In this document: in pieces, positions 61,679 through 64,000 of the stretch
Position numbering within the stretch: the first letter of the stretch is position 1
Layout of the letters: each line of letters begins with the position of its first letter
NCBI GenBank assembly: GCA_024743275.1
Contig: JANSWW010000008.1
Location: forward strand, 124,001 to 188,000
DNA length: 64,000 bases
Source: Alphaproteobacteria bacterium
Lineage (GTDB): Bacteria; Pseudomonadota; Alphaproteobacteria; JANSWW01
Direction of reading: 5' to 3'
Notes under the pieces: model-generated
What the model was told of the DNA's origin: nothing
What the model saw: the letters and a program-made list of their open reading frames with translations, nothing else
Database searches by the model: none
Made by a program: the position numbers and the translations under genes

Positions 61679-62107
61679 ATGACCCGTATTTCCGAAGTTA
61701 CTCTCCCCGACGATTATGTGCCCCATGACGGCGAAGACTTCATGAATCCGCGCCAACGCGCGTGGTTTCGCCGTCGGCTGATCGAGTGGCGGGACGAGAT
61801 TTTGCGGGACGCCAACATCACGCTGCGCCATCTGACCGAGGGCAATCTGCAGCAGCCCGATATCGCCGACCGCGCCTCGCTGGAGAGCGAGCACGCGTTG
61901 GAACTGCGGACCCGGGATCGGGAGCGCAAGCTGCTTTCGAAGATCGAGTCGGCGCTGCGGCGGATCGAGGACGGTACCTACGGATATTGCGAGGAGACCG
62001 ACGAGCCGATCGGCGTCAAACGCCTCATCGCCCGGCCGATCGCCACCTTAAGTCTGGAAGCCCAGGAACGGCACGAAAAAATGGAGCGGGTTCACCGCGA
62101 CGACTGA
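61679..62107 (+). CDS. dksA: RNA polymerase-binding transcription factor DksA
   Basis: Protein of 142 residues with the coiled-coil (residues 25-105) and zinc-finger region GYCEETDEPIGVKRLIARPIATLSLEAQERHE. Only one cysteine remains of the four in enterobacterial DksA, which is the usual alphaproteobacterial form. It works with ppGpp at RNA polymerase. ATG 61679 fits; a terminator follows. Confidence 0.93.
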   Translation: MTRISEVTLPDDYVPHDGEDFMNPRQRAWFRRRLIEWRDEILRDANITLRHLTEGNLQQPDIADRASLESEHALELRTRDRERKLLSKIESALRRIEDGTYGYCEETDEPIGVKRLIARPIATLSLEAQERHEKMERVHRDD

Positions 62108-62120
62108 TCCCAGGACATGG

Positions 62121-62154
62121 AAAAGGCCGCCCGGGCAACCAGGCGGCCTTTTTT
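62121..62154 (+). terminator. intrinsic terminator after dksA
   Basis: An 11-bp stem (aaaaggccgcc with ggcggcctttt) with a ten-base loop ends in six T bases. It lies between convergent dksA and flgH, and the A-rich left arm could serve flgH from the other side. Confidence 0.9.
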
Positions 62155-62186
62155 GATAGGGGCTTGAGCCAGATCGGAAGTCCAGA

Positions 62187-62972
62187 TCAGAAGGGCAGCA
62201 GGATATCCAGCACCTGGGTGCCATAGCGCGGCTGCTGCACGTCGGTGATCTGACCCCGTCCGCCATAGCTGATCCGGGCCTCGGCCAGACGGTCGTAGTC
62301 GATCGTGTTGGTCGAGCTGATGTCTTCCGGCCGAATGACCCCGGCGACGATCAGTTCCCGGACTTCGAAGTTGATCCGGACCTCCTGGCGGCCGAACAGG
62401 ACCATGTTTCCGTTCGGCAGCTTCTGGGTGATGATGGCCGCGACGCGGACGTTGATCTCTTCCTCCCGGTCGATGACGCCGGTCCCGACATTCGAGGTCG
62501 CACTGTCCGTGTCGACCAGCGAGCCGGGCACCACGGCGTCGGGCAGGACCTGGCCGAACAATCCTTCATACCCGAAGAAGCCGTCGATCCCGAGATCCTC
62601 GGAATTGGTCCGCGTCCTCGTGGTCGAATTGCTGAGTTCGGCCTCGTCGTCGATGGCGACGACCACCGTGATCAGGTCACCCACCTCGCTGGCGCGCTGG
62701 TCGGCGAAAAACGCCCGGGAGCCCTGGTTCCACAGCGAGTTCGCCTGGCGGACCGTCGGCTTTGGCGCCGGCATCGGCAGGCTGACCGGCGTGTAGGCCG
62801 GCTGCTGGACCGGGTTGGTGATCTGAGAGAGTTCCGGGGCCTTGCCGATATCGGCGATCCGGCCGAACGCGTTGCACCCGGCAAGAGTTGCCCCAAGAAG
62901 GACGATGGTGGCGACGCGCCGTAGCGGCAGCGACCAGCCGGTGCGGATCTCGTGTCTGTCTTTGGTAGGCAT
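62187..62972 (-). CDS. flgH: flagellar L-ring lipoprotein FlgH
   Basis: Outer-membrane L-ring protein of 261 residues with a lipobox LLGATLAGC (Cys 33). SLWNQGSRAFFADQRASEVGDLITVVV and YGGRGQITDVQQPRYGTQVLDILLPF are characteristic. It is downstream of flgA by 51 bases on the same strand, as part of the usual flgF-flgG-flgA-flgH group. Confidence 0.95.
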   Translation of the reverse strand: MPTKDRHEIRTGWSLPLRRVATIVLLGATLAGCNAFGRIADIGKAPELSQITNPVQQPAYTPVSLPMPAPKPTVRQANSLWNQGSRAFFADQRASEVGDLITVVVAIDDEAELSNSTTRTRTNSEDLGIDGFFGYEGLFGQVLPDAVVPGSLVDTDSATSNVGTGVIDREEEINVRVAAIITQKLPNGNMVLFGRQEVRINFEVRELIVAGVIRPEDISSTNTIDYDRLAEARISYGGRGQITDVQQPRYGTQVLDILLPF

Positions 62973-63023
62973 GTTCTGCCTCCTTTCCCCGGAAGAGCGT
63001 TCGAGCGTTCTTGCTTGACCTTG

Positions 63024-63989
63024 TTATTGCGATAACCGTGCCAATTGCGCTCCCACCATGACCTCGACCACGCCGGCGGCGATGACCCGGCCCTCGATGA
63101 CCCGGTTGCTGACCGTGTTCCGGATCCGGATCACGTCGCCCAGGGCGCCGGGCTCCGTGGCGACGCCCTTGGCGGTCAGCCGCATGACCGGGCTGTTGAC
63201 GACCAGGGTCACCAGGTCGCGGCGTTCCACGAGCATGTTCGGCTTGATGTCGCTGTGAAGGATCGGCGTTCCCGGTGTGAGGGCCCGCTTGGCCTTCATC
63301 CCGACGATGTCGGCCGGATCGCTGACGGCGGTGCGGATAACCTGTTGGGCGCGCTTTTCCATCCAACCGAGATCGCTTGTCTTGATGATGTCGCCGGGCA
63401 GGACGGAACGGACCAGGACCGGCATGGTGACCAATGGATGGACACGCCCCATGACCCGGGCGGTGAAGTCCTGGCCGTTCTCGGCCTCGATGCGGACCGT
63501 GGCCGCCAGACGGCCGTCGCGGGTCGAATGCTCCATCGCTTCCACGAACAGGCCATAGGCCATGCCGCGGGGCAGGATCGCGTTGACGAAGCGATTGTAG
63601 ATCTCGACCTCGAACCCGCCGGTGACCCCGGAATCCTGCAGGGCGAGCACCAGTTCGCCGATCACCCTTTCCTTGCTGATCGGCTCGCCGGCCCGTTCGA
63701 GCCGGACCTTGGAGCGGGGGTGCCCGGACTCCCAGGCGAGGCCGCTCTCCTTGGCGACTTTGCGGAGCAAGCCCCAGGTGAAGAGCTGCGCGCGGCCCGG
63801 TGCCGGGCTGGCGCTGACCACCCGGTCGAGCTCGGCCGGCACCCCGTCGAACAGATCGGAGAGATAGACCTGATCGTGGTTCACCACCACGTTGGAGCGC
63901 AGCAGCACCGCCGGTTTGTCCGTGCTTGCGCCGCCGGCGGCCTTGACGGCCGGGACGCCTTGCGTCTGTCCGGCCATGGCCAACCCCAT
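63024..63989 (-). CDS. flgA: flagellar P-ring assembly chaperone FlgA (5' end uncertain)
   Basis: Periplasmic chaperone for FlgI. The product read from ATG 63989 has 321 residues with the C-terminal SAF domain (VLVRSVLPGDIIKTSDLGWMEKRAQQ in outline, LTPGTPILHSDIKPNMLVERRDLV). The first residues (MGLAMAGQTQG) do not make a signal peptide and there is no Shine-Dalgarno before the ATG, while the frame stays open to the window edge, so the true start may lie outside. Confidence 0.9.
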   Translation of the reverse strand: MGLAMAGQTQGVPAVKAAGGASTDKPAVLLRSNVVVNHDQVYLSDLFDGVPAELDRVVSASPAPGRAQLFTWGLLRKVAKESGLAWESGHPRSKVRLERAGEPISKERVIGELVLALQDSGVTGGFEVEIYNRFVNAILPRGMAYGLFVEAMEHSTRDGRLAATVRIEAENGQDFTARVMGRVHPLVTMPVLVRSVLPGDIIKTSDLGWMEKRAQQVIRTAVSDPADIVGMKAKRALTPGTPILHSDIKPNMLVERRDLVTLVVNSPVMRLTAKGVATEPGALGDVIRIRNTVSNRVIEGRVIAAGVVEVMVGAQLARLSQ

Positions 63990-64000
63990 ATCGGTGGTTA

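Noticed and set aside
1..64000. CRISPR arrays, tRNA or rRNA genes, insertion sequences and prophage genes
   Set aside because: No regularly spaced repeats, no tRNA-like T-loop motifs in the intergenic stretches, and no transposase, integrase or phage structural product was recognised.

Overview
The window reads as chromosomal DNA of a high-GC alphaproteobacterium, most likely from the Rhodospirillales or a nearby order. The lineage markers are FlbT, FlaF and FliX (flagellar proteins confined to Alphaproteobacteria), an ATP12 chaperone, a single-cysteine DksA, fixI/ccoI-ccoS, and the circularly permuted ATP-grasp/alpha-E/transglutaminase set. Genus and species cannot be fixed from sequence alone. 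I saw no rRNA, tRNA, CRISPR array, transposase or phage gene.

Layout: 0-2.3 kb, end of a cbb3 oxidase maturation cluster (ccoI, ccoS). 2.4-4.6 kb, PAS-domain protein, enoyl-CoA hydratase and LuxR-type response regulator, followed by a composite palindromic repeat. 4.8-12.8 kb, a C-P lyase locus: phnN convergent with a minus-strand operon phnG-H-I-J-K-L-M-DUF1045, with the GntR regulator phnF divergent from phnG. 12.9-18 kb, minus-strand genes: EamA exporter, a HupE/UreJ-like membrane protein with an anchored partner and a His-rich secreted protein, then ornithine cyclodeaminase and arginase. 18-33 kb, mostly plus-strand housekeeping genes (Atm1-like ABC transporter, ATP-grasp/alpha-E/LpxR/transglutaminase, GNAT, Deg protease, RarA, CrcB, RluC-type synthase, HAD phosphatase, AsmA). 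33-41 kb, ATP12, PccB-like carboxyltransferase, parDE, a ligase-associated exonuclease and ATP-dependent DNA ligase, VOC protein, purine permease and a small DUF2256 gene. 41-43.7 kb, a single-domain receiver and a PAS-GGDEF-EAL protein.

43.8-49.9 kb is a six-gene minus-strand sugar operon: heptose-kinase-like GHMP kinase, nucleotidyltransferase, epimerase, a DegT-family enzyme whose PLP lysine is replaced by histidine, and E1 alpha and beta of a thiamine-diphosphate 2-oxoacid dehydrogenase type with no E2 or E3. It is divergent from the flagellin genes and looks like a pathway for an unusual, possibly branched, deoxy sugar for a surface glycan or flagellin.

50-64 kb is flagellar: flagellin-flbT-flaF, then a second flagellin-flbT-flaF, then a third flagellin, flgK, flgL and a FlaG-like gene, all plus strand. 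On the minus strand lie flgI-flgJ-flgN and flgH/flgA, with fliX and dksA between them on the plus strand. Near-perfect sigma-54 promoters precede flagellins 2 and 3 and flgI, consistent with the FliX/FlbD/sigma-54 hierarchy of Alphaproteobacteria.
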